Source: Clavulina sp. PMI_390 (lineage: Eukaryota; Basidiomycota; Agaricomycetes; Cantharellales; Hydnaceae). Taken from it: a stretch of 14,334 bases of DNA. The notes under the pieces were generated by a model that worked only from the letters and a program-made list of their open reading frames with translations, had not been told where the DNA came from and ran no database searches. Position 1 is the first letter of the stretch. Each line of letters begins with the position of its first letter. The position numbers were made by a program, and so were the translations under genes. Positions 1-7,782 of this stretch are shown in pieces. The DNA lies in NCBI GenBank assembly GCA_015039315.1, contig WIDE01000218.1:13218-27551 (forward strand). The letters run 5' to 3'.

Positions 1-136
1 CCAAGGTCCTATTTCCACATCCCAAAGTCAGGTTTATTAGTGAAAAATGCGAAAATGAGAGGTATCTGACCCATGCACCATATTCCCTTCTACAGATGGC
101 CAGGACTTCCCTCCAACGCCCTCGTTGGCAGCATCC

Positions 137-1093
137 TTAGACATCGAAAGAGCGTCTCCTCAGCACTCCCACACGATACCCTTCAACCCATTCTGCACCT
201 GGCTCCAGGATGGACATGTTGCCAATCACCATAAAGCGATGTGACGCATAAGTGCCTCTCAGCCCTTCTGCTTCATAGGGACGCCAAACAGTCACCACAA
301 CAGACTCGCCAGGTAGTTGCTGCATGGGCAGAACATGACCCATGGGCACGCGACTCACTATTGTGGGAGGATGAGGAGGATGTGGAGCAGGTGGTCGGAA
401 TTGAGCGACGTGATGATTTTCATCCAATGGCATATGATAATAAGGGCCTGTTTCATATGTAGTGTGGCTGTTTGTACTGCCACTGCTATGAGTGTCCTCA
501 CTATAACGTTCCCATAGAAATGGTGGGAGTTGCACCATATCTGCGGATGCAGTCCGGGTTGGACCACTGATCAACGAACGAGGATGATGTGAGGCTGTGA
601 GGGACTGGTGCACCGCAACTCCAAAGGTATCGCGTTCAACAGAGGAATGTTGAGAGCGCGTGTTTTGAGAGATGTCCGTATGACTAGTTGCAGATGACTG
701 GGATAGAGTGCCATGCTCCAAGTCATGATTAGAGTCTGCACTGTCGTAATAAACATGGACAGTGTCCCATCGTTCTGTGTAGGGAGTTGGAGAGGGATGA
801 GGAGTGAATGGAATTGCGCGCACAACAGCCAAGCCATCATTAGGTTGTTCTGGATTGGGCACTGCACCCACTGAACGATGGTGAACATGTGGCAGCCATG
901 GTCCACTACCGATAGCAATTGCAAGGTCCGCCAAGTTGATAGCTTGAGCTATCATGAAAACAGCTGCACCAACCAACGCGATGCCAGACACGATGTCCAG
1001 ACCCTTAGGTCCAGTAGCAAGAACAAAAACGCCTAGAATAATATAACCTAGTGCTGCAACAAGAGTAGCAATCCCAGTAAGTTGGTTGAGCAT
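137..1093 (-). CDS. Orphan two-helix membrane protein, 318 aa
   Basis: The frame is open from a GTG-led extension, but the first ATG is at 1093 and has A at -3, so it is taken as the start; the stop is TAA at 137-139. Residues about 7-27 and 32-52 are two strongly hydrophobic segments separated by a short GPKG turn, a hairpin likely to sit in a membrane. A shorter apolar stretch follows to about residue 62. The remaining 250 residues are hydrophilic and rich in Ser, His, Pro and Thr, with no recognisable domain, and are probably cytosolic or lumenal and disordered. No signal-peptidase site is evident. An AATAAA-like AT-rich stretch lies about 65 nt upstream of the ATG. I do not recognise the family and assign no function. 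It could lack a small upstream exon, but none is needed. It lies downstream of the 881-aa gene on the same strand. Confidence 0.6.
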   Translation of the reverse strand: MLNQLTGIATLVAALGYIILGVFVLATGPKGLDIVSGIALVGAAVFMIAQAINLADLAIAIGSGPWLPHVHHRSVGAVPNPEQPNDGLAVVRAIPFTPHPSPTPYTERWDTVHVYYDSADSNHDLEHGTLSQSSATSHTDISQNTRSQHSSVERDTFGVAVHQSLTASHHPRSLISGPTRTASADMVQLPPFLWERYSEDTHSSGSTNSHTTYETGPYYHMPLDENHHVAQFRPPAPHPPHPPTIVSRVPMGHVLPMQQLPGESVVVTVWRPYEAEGLRGTYASHRFMVIGNMSILEPGAEWVEGYRVGVLRRRSFDV

Positions 1094-1197
1094 TGTGAAG
1101 CAGGTTGAGGGTGGACAGCAGTGGTTTGAGTTGGTCCCCACCCCAATGCCCTTTATTGTGATGGCGACTCACTAGCAGCACGTGCCGGCTCACTCCG

Positions 1198-1332
1198 TTA
1201 CAATTTTACAAACTCATCCCCTATTACTGATTGACCTTGCCTGCAATCCGCAAGAATCTTACGGTTGGTTTGTTCTAGCTAAGACAATTTAGCGTGCAGA
1301 TCAACCAACTTCTTGATGTTTGCAGTCAACAT
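1198..1332 (-). pseudogene. Possible decayed coiled-coil coding remnant
   Basis: From an ATG at 1332 the minus strand reads 17 codons, a TAG at 1279-1281, then 26 more codons to a TAA at 1198-1200. The two halves together look protein-like: amphipathic, Lys/Leu-rich and heptad-like (IKKLVDLHAKL before the stop, LEQTNRKIL after it). Just upstream a different frame reads MIVLDHPTLC and runs into this ATG, which would fit a one-base indel. This is weak evidence for a dead exon or Gag-like fragment; a chance open frame is equally possible. Confidence 0.2.
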
Positions 1333-1647
1333 TGCACAGTGTCGGGTGATCCAGTACTATCATGTCTCTGTTTGCAAATGGAATAGTTTCCCTAAGTGCT
1401 AAACGCCGGCCGATCATTTGTTCCAAGGGTTTGGTTCTTCTATGGGTCTAGCCGCAGTGCTGATCTTACTTTGCGGCCTGGTTGAGCCCGCATCATAAGG
1501 CCGAGGCCAATCCTTACTTATGTTGAACGCAAAGTCCCGTAGGGAGCCAAGTTCTTAAGTCCACTAATTGGGTCAAGGAGAAAAGTTAGTAAAGGTCATA
1601 GGGCCACACAGAAGTCAAGTTGCAACATCATTGTATAAGTCACAACC

Positions 1648-1664
1648 GTACTACCGTATAGTAC
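1648..1664. repeat. Short perfect inverted repeat
   Basis: The sequence is a 6-bp stem (GTACTA / TAGTAC) around a 5-nt spacer CCGTA. It lies about 75 nt beyond the stop of the 881-aa gene, in its probable 3' flank. It is too short to claim terminator or protein-binding function. Confidence 0.3.
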
Positions 1665-1739
1665 ATGAGAAGGTAAAGGAAAATCATGTGAACGCAATCA
1701 AGAGTACATTAGCAATTGATTCCAAGGGAGAGGGTCCGG

Positions 1740-4444
1740 TTAGTTCATAACACCATCTCCCGCCACACGGGGCCGCAGGGTCTCAGGGGCGCGCCGAGTA
1801 AGCGTAGGAACCGTAAGAGTGATGTCAAGCAGGGAGTTGGAAGGTGAGGGAGTGTCATCTAGAACCCAATGGGAAATCTTGTCAGTTTGGAGGGAAAGGA
1901 AAGCAGCAAGAGAGGCCCGGAGTTGAGCCACAGATCCAACATAGAGGTCCCCTTCCGCTCTCGCATCCATGATTCCCCACGAATGAATGATGACATAATG
2001 GAACACTCCCTTGAGCAACCGCGAGACTGAGGAGTATGTCTCGCAGTACTCCTGCAAGCGAGCGGGCTTCTCCACCTCCTGCAGATCACCCAAATCCTTC
2101 ATCCACGCCTCGATCTCCATCTGGAGCCAATCAATAAATGCCCTCCGCATGGAAGTTTGCGTGAAGTTATTGGGGCACTCCACAGCAACGGTAGAGGGAC
2201 CATCCACGAGGCGGTGGACACTAGATCGGGGTCCCACAATCGGGTGGTTGGCACGGAGACAATGGGGATAAACGGAAACAACGTGGTTGTGCACGCAAAT
2301 CAACACCTTGAAGAAGGTGTTCATCACGATGCCGGAATGGAGTGAATGGGGGAGAGGCATGGTTTTGGGAACAATTGGACGATCCGTATCATACTGCCTA
2401 TCATGGAAGGTGACAGCTGGCAGCCATCGGTGGCCCGGGTGGAGGCCATCGCCTGCAAAGAGAGGGCCGGCGTTCATGGATACCCGTGGCACTTCCGCAT
2501 CCGCTACCAGCGTCTTGAGTACTTCCCCAAGGATGCTGACCTGCAATCCGATGAAGCGTTCTCCTGCACGCTCATACATTTCTCCCGCGGCCATACTGAT
2601 GTCAATCAGGGCCGATTTCGTGTTCTCGTAGGTGACACACCATAGCTGCAGAACCACGGTGGCCTGCTGCTTCTTCTGCAGCGCTTCCCGACCTGGAACA
2701 GGGTTACGGATAGCCCTTGCAGCGTCGATTAGGCCTCGAAAGGTCTTGAGGGCAGCATAAACAGCAGTGGCCTTGTCCGTAAAGCCAGGCCCTCGTCGTG
2801 AGTCCATTTCCGACATGATCTGGGGAACAGGTAACGTGTACCCCAAATGATCCTGCCACGCATGGACAATGCCGACGACTCCGCGATAGGTTTGTGCGTA
2901 GAGTAGATGTGGATCGCTGGACTTGAGACGAAGGAGGAGGCGGTTGTTGATGTCCTCATCTCGTAGCAGGAGAGCGTGGTGTTCGCGAGGGAAAGTCTTC
3001 ATCTCCTTGAGTATATTCACGTCGAACAGCAACCGGTCCGTCAATCGACGGCTGGACACTATCTCGCGCGTCAACCGGCCGTCCAGAATGTCCATCTGAA
3101 CTTTGAGGTCACGGTAAGACACGAGCTGGTGCTCCTTGCTGGACCTGTCCTCCTCAAGCTTCGCAACGCGTTCAGCCATTGATTGAAGCTGAATGTTGAA
3201 GGCATTGAGGCGACCCGATAGGACATGCAAAGCCGCCGTCTGTGCCGCCGTGAGCTCACGAGCGGAGGTGGCTGCAACATTAGCCAGCCTCGCCTCGTTT
3301 GCAGCACCTTGAACCATGTGAAGCTTCTCCTTTACTTCCTCGGCGCTCCCGCTCTTTTCCTTGAGATCAGCCAGCCCTGCTTCCACGATACCCATCTTGC
3401 GCGCAAAGTCCATCAAGGCACCCTGCGTACGAGCAATTTCGTACTGCATAACATGTGGGAACGACATGCTAATGGGCTGTATGGGGAATTGTTGAGCAAC
3501 TCGATGGGGCGGAATGTACGGCAGGGACTGCACAGGCGGCGCTCCGCCCATTGGTCCGGGAGGAAACCGATGAGGCTCGGCCTGTGTGCTAGTCATGGGT
3601 ATGGCCATTTGCGGGGGAGCGGAGGCAGTGGAGGAGGATGCAGGAGGCGAGAGGTGTTCGGGCGGAGTGGACGAGTTCGACGAGGAGGGGGGTGTGACGT
3701 AGGAAAGAATTGAAGGGACAGCAGAGACGCTCGAGCTCTTCTTCTTTGGGACAGGGGGTCGCTCGGGCGTCGTGCGCATGGGAACGGAAGGAGAAGGGTT
3801 GGGCGAGACGCTGCGACGGGGCTGAGAAACCTCGCGGGGACCGCTTTGGTTTGCTTCTTTCTCCGTCTTGTTGCGCCGAGCACTCGCTGGAGGAGCCTTC
3901 TGAATATAATGCATGATCAGTTTATCATATTTGGACGGTGTTGAGGCTGCGCACTAACTGTAACCTTTCCTTGCTGGTTCTTGCGGTTTTCACGGACGGG
4001 GGTACGACTAGGTCCTACTCCTCCGCTGCCCTCATTCTTGGGCTGAACAGCAGGCGGAGTTTCTCCCTTGAGGGAAACCAGGGGTTCGAACGGGTTGGCC
4101 GAGCGGAGGTCCGGTTTGGTGTCCTGCGACGCTTGCTTGGAGGTCGACCGAGTGACCCTGGTAGCAAAGACAAACTCGCCGTGACTGTCCGAGTCGCCAT
4201 CAGACTCGTGTGTAAGATCAATCGACTCCTGGCCAACTGGCTCCAAGTCTGGCATGGATTCGCTGTCTGGGGACGAAAGGGGGCTGCTTGACGCAGTAGC
4301 GATAGTTTCGAGGGATTCGTCGCTAGGAGTGTGTCCAGCAGGCATGGCAAAGCGGACTTGTTGAAGGTCCTTGAGGTTTGGGAGAGGTCGGAAACGGTCG
4401 TGCTTCACAACTTCGGTGAAAAGAGGGGAGCGAGACGTGGACAT
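1740..4444 (-). CDS. Spliced gene for an 881-aa coiled-coil protein of unknown family
   Basis: Two open frames join through one intron: exon 1 is 4444-3959 (162 codons) and exon 2 is 3899-1740 (719 codons plus TAA). The start is the ATG at 4444; the open frame further upstream has only a TTG. Residues 40-90 are Ser/Asp/Glu-rich and contain IDLT (residues 75-78) followed by acidic residues, which resembles a SUMO-interacting motif. Residues about 165-300 are Pro/Ser-rich and probably disordered. Residues about 313-462 are predominantly helical with Leu/Ala heptads and many Glu/Lys/Arg residues, and look like a coiled coil. The C-terminal 400 residues look globular and mostly helical, with several Trp and Cys-His residues but no motif I recognise. 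No signal peptide or membrane helix is seen. The composition suggests a nuclear or cytosolic scaffold, but that is inference only. It is a single-copy-looking host gene on the same strand as the retroelement. Confidence 0.65.
3900..3958 (-). other. Coding intron of the 881-aa gene
   Basis: The minus strand shows the donor GTTAGT at 3958, a CTGAT branch-like site about 20 nt before the acceptor, and an ATTCAG acceptor ending at 3900. Removing 59 nt joins the upstream and downstream frames in phase 0. An alternative donor GTTACA at 3964 gives a 65-nt intron that also keeps frame and shortens the protein by two residues. The upstream frame stops within the intron at 3917-3919, which supports splicing. 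Confidence 0.65.
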
Positions 4445-4537
4445 GATGTTGTGAGGGGTTTTGCAAGATGGTGCAAGATAGGAATGTAAGAACAAAGGGC
4501 GCGCGAGCGTTTGACTGGCTGGGAACGGTTCACGCGG

Positions 4538-4604
4538 CTATGAATGCAAATTTCAGTCAGTCACGCAGCTTCAGCAATCACAATGCACAGTTGTGACTAC
4601 TGAC
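4538..4604 (-). other. Candidate 5' UTR intron of the 881-aa gene
   Basis: The minus strand reads AAG|GTCAGT at 4604, then CTGAC and CTGAA branch-like sites, and CATAG ending at 4538, giving a 67-nt intron of typical basidiomycete size. The next exon down to the ATG at 4444 has no other ATG, so splicing would place that ATG first. RNA evidence would be needed to confirm it. Confidence 0.4.
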
Positions 4605-4960
4605 CTTGGAGAGACTGAGTAGCGAGGAAACAAAGGAATTTGCTTGTTGCAGGGAAAGCGACGAGCAAGAAATGGAAGTGAAGTTGGGTAATTTGATACG
4701 GGTCAATCGACAGAGACTCGCGGTGGACGGAGATGTGAGTGATTAAGACTTTGGATCAACGGCGAGACGCGAGGCAGCGAGCCGATGGATCTTGTGTAGG
4801 ATGTTGATGAGAAGGGGAGACGAAAGAAACTTGGGATGAAAGAGAAAGGACTAGAGGCGATATCAAGGAGGTGAACAAAGTAGATGGGGAGACAAATGGA
4901 GAGTGGGCGACAGCAGAGACTGAGTGTTGGGAGCGACAAGCTATTGATTTCTTTATTTAG
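4605..4960 (-). promoter_or_regulatory. CT-rich leader and probable core promoter of the 881-aa gene
   Basis: On the minus strand this region is strongly pyrimidine-rich (CT tracts), as is common just upstream of fungal transcription and translation starts. An AT-rich element AAATAAAG lies at about 4951-4958 and could act as a TATA-like box for a start near 4920. The same hexamer AATAAA could instead be a polyadenylation signal for transcripts entering from the retroelement side. Open frames inside this stretch are products of the CT bias. Confidence 0.35.
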
Positions 4961-5568
4961 CGTTCAACTCAACGCCCAATCAATCTGGCGTGATTTCGTA
5001 CCTTTCTGGTACTGGCGAGGCTTGGCTATGGTGACGTCGTAGGTTCGCGACGAGACTTTAGCGTAAACTCGGGAATGGAGTGGTGTGGAAAGCGAAAAGG
5101 GAAAAAGTAACTTGGAGTGGTTTCTGGGTCTAACTGAAGGGAGACGACGCTTTAGTAGAATCAGCGTCATGTCGATTTCCTTATTGAGGGAACAGAACAG
5201 GCTCATACCTGGGTCTACGCGATGTGTGGTAGCGCTAGGTTGGTAGGTTGGGTGTGTTGTAATTGTGATTGGGTTGCGAAGTACAGGGGCCTGGTTATGT
5301 TTCGAGAGAGGTTTCTCGCGCTTCCTTAGGGATCGACGGAGCGGCGAGTCGAGTCGAGGAACTGTTTCAGTGGGATCAGCGGCTGTGGTGGCTTGAGATA
5401 ATGGGACGGCGACAATTCTCGAACCTTGGTTTCAGCCGAATTCGACTCGGTGTTTTGGTAAACAAGGAAGATTCGATTAAGATTCGCGGAGATGGACAGA
5501 GATGGATGTAAATGGAGATGGTTTTTGTAGATTGGCGATTTGGGATACGGTTGGATTCAAGGTTGAGT

Positions 5569-5591
5569 AGCGATTTGGTCAGCGATTTGGT
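5569..5591. repeat. 12-bp-period tandem repeat
   Basis: The 11-mer AGCGATTTGGT occurs twice, separated by one base, and a related GGCGATTTGGG lies at 5534-5544. It sits about 50 nt downstream, on the minus strand, of the TATA box at 5641-5647. It may be a protein-binding repeat or a replication slip. Confidence 0.5.
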
Positions 5592-5640
5592 AAGTGCAAG
5601 TTTGAGGTTTTCAGGCTTTGACTTACGGTCTAAGTCATGG

Positions 5641-5647
5641 CTTTATA
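5641..5647 (-). promoter_or_regulatory. TATA box candidate
   Basis: TATAAAG on the minus strand within GCTATAAAGCC. It would suit the U3 promoter of a 3' LTR or a distant promoter for the downstream gene. A strong GTAAGT donor-like hexamer starts at 5626, too close to the box to be inside a transcript starting about 30 nt downstream. Confidence 0.4.
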
Positions 5648-5899
5648 GCTCGTTGAGATGACCAAAATTCTTGCAGAAGGTAGTTCCAGCAATCCTGGAT
5701 AGGGGTACGTTGCGGGCTAGAAGTTTTGGTGTAATCTGATCCGGCTTGGTTTCCAGAATATAGGATTCCAAGTTTCGATCAGACGGCCAGATTCCTGGAA
5801 ACGATGGAATAGGCATAGCAATGGTACGGGGATAGCAGGAATGGTGGAGAGTTCGGACGGTGAACAACTTGGAAGCGCTGGTCACTCGAGCTTGTCACG

Positions 5900-6331
5900 T
5901 CACGGCTCAAGCCTGATTTGTGAGTTGAGCTGCGATCCTCTAAGTCCCATCATTACCTGAAAATCTAATGCGGTGCTTTCTCTCTTAAGATCTTTTCCTT
6001 CGTCTTGGTATGATCCCGTTGCTGGAGTCTTTGTCTGGTTGTAGCTGAAAACGTGGTCACAAACTCTCGGTCTTGCGACGTAGTCTGGTTTGGTTTGATG
6101 CGGTACCTCGCCCTGACCAGAAGTCTGGCATCGCTTCATTATTGGTGCTTCAAGTATGAGGTTAGAGATCGTCTTTTCTTTTGCCAAAGTGGCCCGGACT
6201 TCTGATTTGAAGCCTACAGGTCGCTTAGTTCTCACTTTCCTCGTTTTCCTCTTCAGTAGGGCTGTAATCGTCGTCAACAAGTTCTTCTTCACCGGAGCTG
6301 CTCGCAAACTCGTTGGGGTCATCTGGGTCAT
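5900..6331 (-). CDS. Overlapping 3' frame of uncertain status, 143 aa
   Basis: An ATG at 6331 opens a frame that is +1 relative to integrase, overlaps the last 107 nt of the integrase frame and continues to a stop at 5900-5902. The product is basic, rich in Lys, Arg and Thr, with no recognised motif. It could be a chance frame, an accessory ORF, or an alternative integrase C-terminus reached by frameshift. Nothing except its length supports translation. Confidence 0.15.
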   Translation of the reverse strand: MTQMTPTSLRAAPVKKNLLTTITALLKRKTRKVRTKRPVGFKSEVRATLAKEKTISNLILEAPIMKRCQTSGQGEVPHQTKPDYVARPRVCDHVFSYNQTKTPATGSYQDEGKDLKRESTALDFQVMMGLRGSQLNSQIRLEP

Positions 6332-7778
6332 CAATGGGGTCTACTAGCTCCTCGCCAATTACTTGTTCTCCACGTGTGTAAAACGGCTTGAGATGGCTGG
6401 CTGGGAAGCTCCCCGACAGGATGGTTTTGTTCAGATCCTTCAGTTGGTAAGAGCCCGATCGATACCTATTCTGGACTTTGAATGGCCCGACCCATCGCTC
6501 ATCCGACTTGCTCCTTCTAGGCCTATTCACGTCATAGCCTTTTGTGGCAACTAACACGAACTCTCCTCTCCGATATCGTCCGGAGATCAGGCGCTTCGCG
6601 TTGGCAACGTCGTGCGCTCGCGCAGCCTCAATTCGTGTACGGACGTTACTCTTGTTCGCCTTCAGCCTATCTTCTCGTAAGCGTCGTAACTGTTGGGCTC
6701 TCGCCGCTACTAGATCTACGGTATTTCTAATAGTATTCCATTGGATTGTGTACCAGGTTGGTTCGTCAAGGTTGAAAGGGAAGACATGGGCTCGTCCGAA
6801 CACGAGGTAATATGGCGAATAGTGAGTGCTCCGCCTTACAGTGATTCGATCGGCCCACATTGCTGCGTAAAACCAATCACTCCACATTTTTGGTTTCTGA
6901 TAGCATAGCTTCCAGATCGATTCTATCCATGTTCGGTGACCGCGCTCGATCATCCCGTTGCCCTTCGGGTTGTAAGGCAACGTTCGAACGATCTTGATGC
7001 CGTATCGTCGAGCCAGGATATCTACGGCTTCCACAAACTCCCGACCGTTGTCAGTCGTGATCTGTGGTATGCAGCCGTACCTGCATACGATATCCTGCCA
7101 GAGGAACTGTGCTACTACCTCGGCCGTCTTGGTCTTGAGCATGCGCGCTTCTAACCATCCGGTGAGATCGTCGCGAATATCGACAATATACCTATAGCCT
7201 GCTGACCGTACTCCCATATCGACTACATCCAGGTTGAACTTGTGGAAGATGGTCGGAACGGATGTCGGTTGCACTTGTACCTTGGGTCGGTAAGCGGATC
7301 GCATTTGACATTCTCGACAGGTACGACAGTATATGGTGATCTGTGAATACATGCTGGGCCAGAAGTACGACCCTGCTAACTTCTCGTATGTTGCGTCTCT
7401 CGCTCTGTGACCGGATTCGTCGTGAGCTCTACGGATGAGTTCGGCTCGTGTGGCTGGACTGACGACCACTCTTCTAGGTTCGCAATCAAGGTCCTTCCTA
7501 GGTTTTCGCCATAACAATCCTTCGGTTAAGAAGTAGTTCTTGACGGCGTGAAGGAAGGACTTCTTTGTAACTGTCAAGTCCTGTGGTATAGAACCATTGG
7601 TAAGATATTGGATAATATGATTCCAATAGTCGTTGTTCTCGTCGTTGACCTCTTCCTTTTCAGGTACGCTGTTTCCGCCTTCATCGCGAAAATGAGAGGG
7701 GGCTGACGCATCGCCCACACCGACTTCTTGTGTGTTTTCGTCATCAACTCCAACTTCCTCAACTTCGCCGGCAGCAAC
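6225..7778 (-). CDS. Integrase segment of pol
   Basis: The frame is open from the codon after the TGA at 7779-7781 to TAA at 6225-6227, about 517 codons. Counting from the GTG at 7718 as residue 1, the zinc-binding region has H99 and H104, then C131, C134 and C137. The catalytic core has D164, D223 (TTDNGREF) and E258 (NGMIERGHR), so all three metal-binding acids are present. A W-V-GPF motif near residues 409-413 is the GPY/F C-terminal module, and the last 40 residues are highly acidic. The enzyme would insert the element cDNA into host DNA. There is no ATG before residue 123, inside the zinc-finger region, so independent initiation would lose the two His ligands. Expression therefore needs readthrough, splicing or an unmutated parental copy. 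D223 and E258 are separated by 34 residues rather than the usual 35. Confidence 0.88.
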   Translation of the reverse strand, partial: VAAGEVEEVGVDDENTQEVGVGDASAPSHFRDEGGNSVPEKEEVNDENNDYWNHIIQYLTNGSIPQDLTVTKKSFLHAVKNYFLTEGLLWRKPRKDLDCEPRRVVVSPATRAELIRRAHDESGHRARDATYEKLAGSYFWPSMYSQITIYCRTCRECQMRSAYRPKVQVQPTSVPTIFHKFNLDVVDMGVRSAGYRYIVDIRDDLTGWLEARMLKTKTAEVVAQFLWQDIVCRYGCIPQITTDNGREFVEAVDILARRYGIKIVRTLPYNPKGNGMIERGHRTWIESIWKLCYQKPKMWSDWFYAAMWADRITVRRSTHYSPYYLVFGRAHVFPFNLDEPTWYTIQWNTIRNTVDLVAARAQQLRRLREDRLKANKSNVRTRIEAARAHDVANAKRLISGRYRRGEFVLVATKGYDVNRPRRSKSDERWVGPFKVQNRYRSGSYQLKDLNKTILSGSFPASHLKPFYTRGEQVIGEELVDPIDDPDDPNEFASSSGEEELVDDDYSPTEEENEESEN

Positions 7779-7782
7779 TCAC
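7669..7782 (-). other. Speculative in-frame intron covering the second TGA
   Basis: The second in-frame TGA is part of a consensus donor GTGAGT starting at 7782. An AACAG acceptor-like site ends at 7669, giving 114 nt, a multiple of three, with a weak CTCAT branch-like site about 30 nt upstream of it. Splicing here would fuse RNase H to integrase in frame. An intron inside the genomic RNA of a retrotransposon would be lost on transposition, which argues against it unless only a subgenomic mRNA is spliced. Confidence 0.15.
7779..7781 (-). other. In-frame TGA between RNase H and integrase
   Basis: On the minus strand the frame reads GCG TGA GTT. The same frame continues open for 517 codons into integrase. 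A single C-to-T change at a CpG from CGA (Arg) would create it; alternatively it could be a readthrough site or lie in an intron donor. Confidence 0.85.

Larger units (their letters stand above)
1094..1739. other. Intergenic region between two minus-strand genes
   Basis: This stretch of about 650 nt holds the 3' flank of the 881-aa gene and the upstream region of the two-helix membrane gene. No complete gene, tRNA or rRNA is visible. It contains a possible decayed coding remnant near 1198-1332 and a short perfect hairpin at 1648-1664, each listed separately. A 60-codon plus-strand frame at 1568-1750 begins with TTG, has no recognisable motif and runs into the end of the neighbouring gene, so it is not called. 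Confidence 0.6.
4961..6224. other. Non-coding region between integrase and the 881-aa gene; probable 3' end of the retroelement
   Basis: About 1.26 kb has no convincing gene. The 3' untranslated part, polypurine tract and 3' LTR of the element should lie here. Purine-rich minus-strand tracts occur at 6171-6183 and 5976-5986, but neither directly abuts a TG that would start an LTR. A TATA box is at 5641-5647 and a 12-bp tandem repeat at 5569-5591. Because the 5' LTR is outside the window, no terminal repeat or target-site duplication can be matched. A spacer hairpin GTACC/GGTAC at 4998-5012 is short enough to be chance. Confidence 0.5.

Noticed and set aside
47..70. 14-bp match (GCGAAAATGAGAGG) shared with 7686-7699
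   Set aside because: One 14-mer match is within chance expectation for 14 kb, and the flanks do not align.
1568..1750. Plus-strand 60-codon frame with protein-like composition
   Set aside because: It starts with TTG, has no motif, and its 3' end runs into the stop region of the 881-aa gene; a chance frame is more likely.
3225..3713. Plus-strand 162-codon frame opposite the coiled-coil region
   Set aside because: It is a shadow of the 881-aa gene, created by its Leu/Ala/Glu-rich codons; no independent signal.
4080..4103. tRNA B-box-like GGTTCGAAC sequence
   Set aside because: It lies inside the coding exon of the 881-aa gene and has no A box or foldable tRNA around it.
4964..5206. Minus-strand ATG-started 80-codon frame
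   Set aside because: There is no motif, the region contains several splice-like sites, and the composition resembles an untranslated leader.
5643..5885. Minus-strand 80-codon frame upstream of the TATA box
   Set aside because: It begins with GTG, has no recognisable domain and ends inside the TATA box; probably part of the element's non-coding 3' region.
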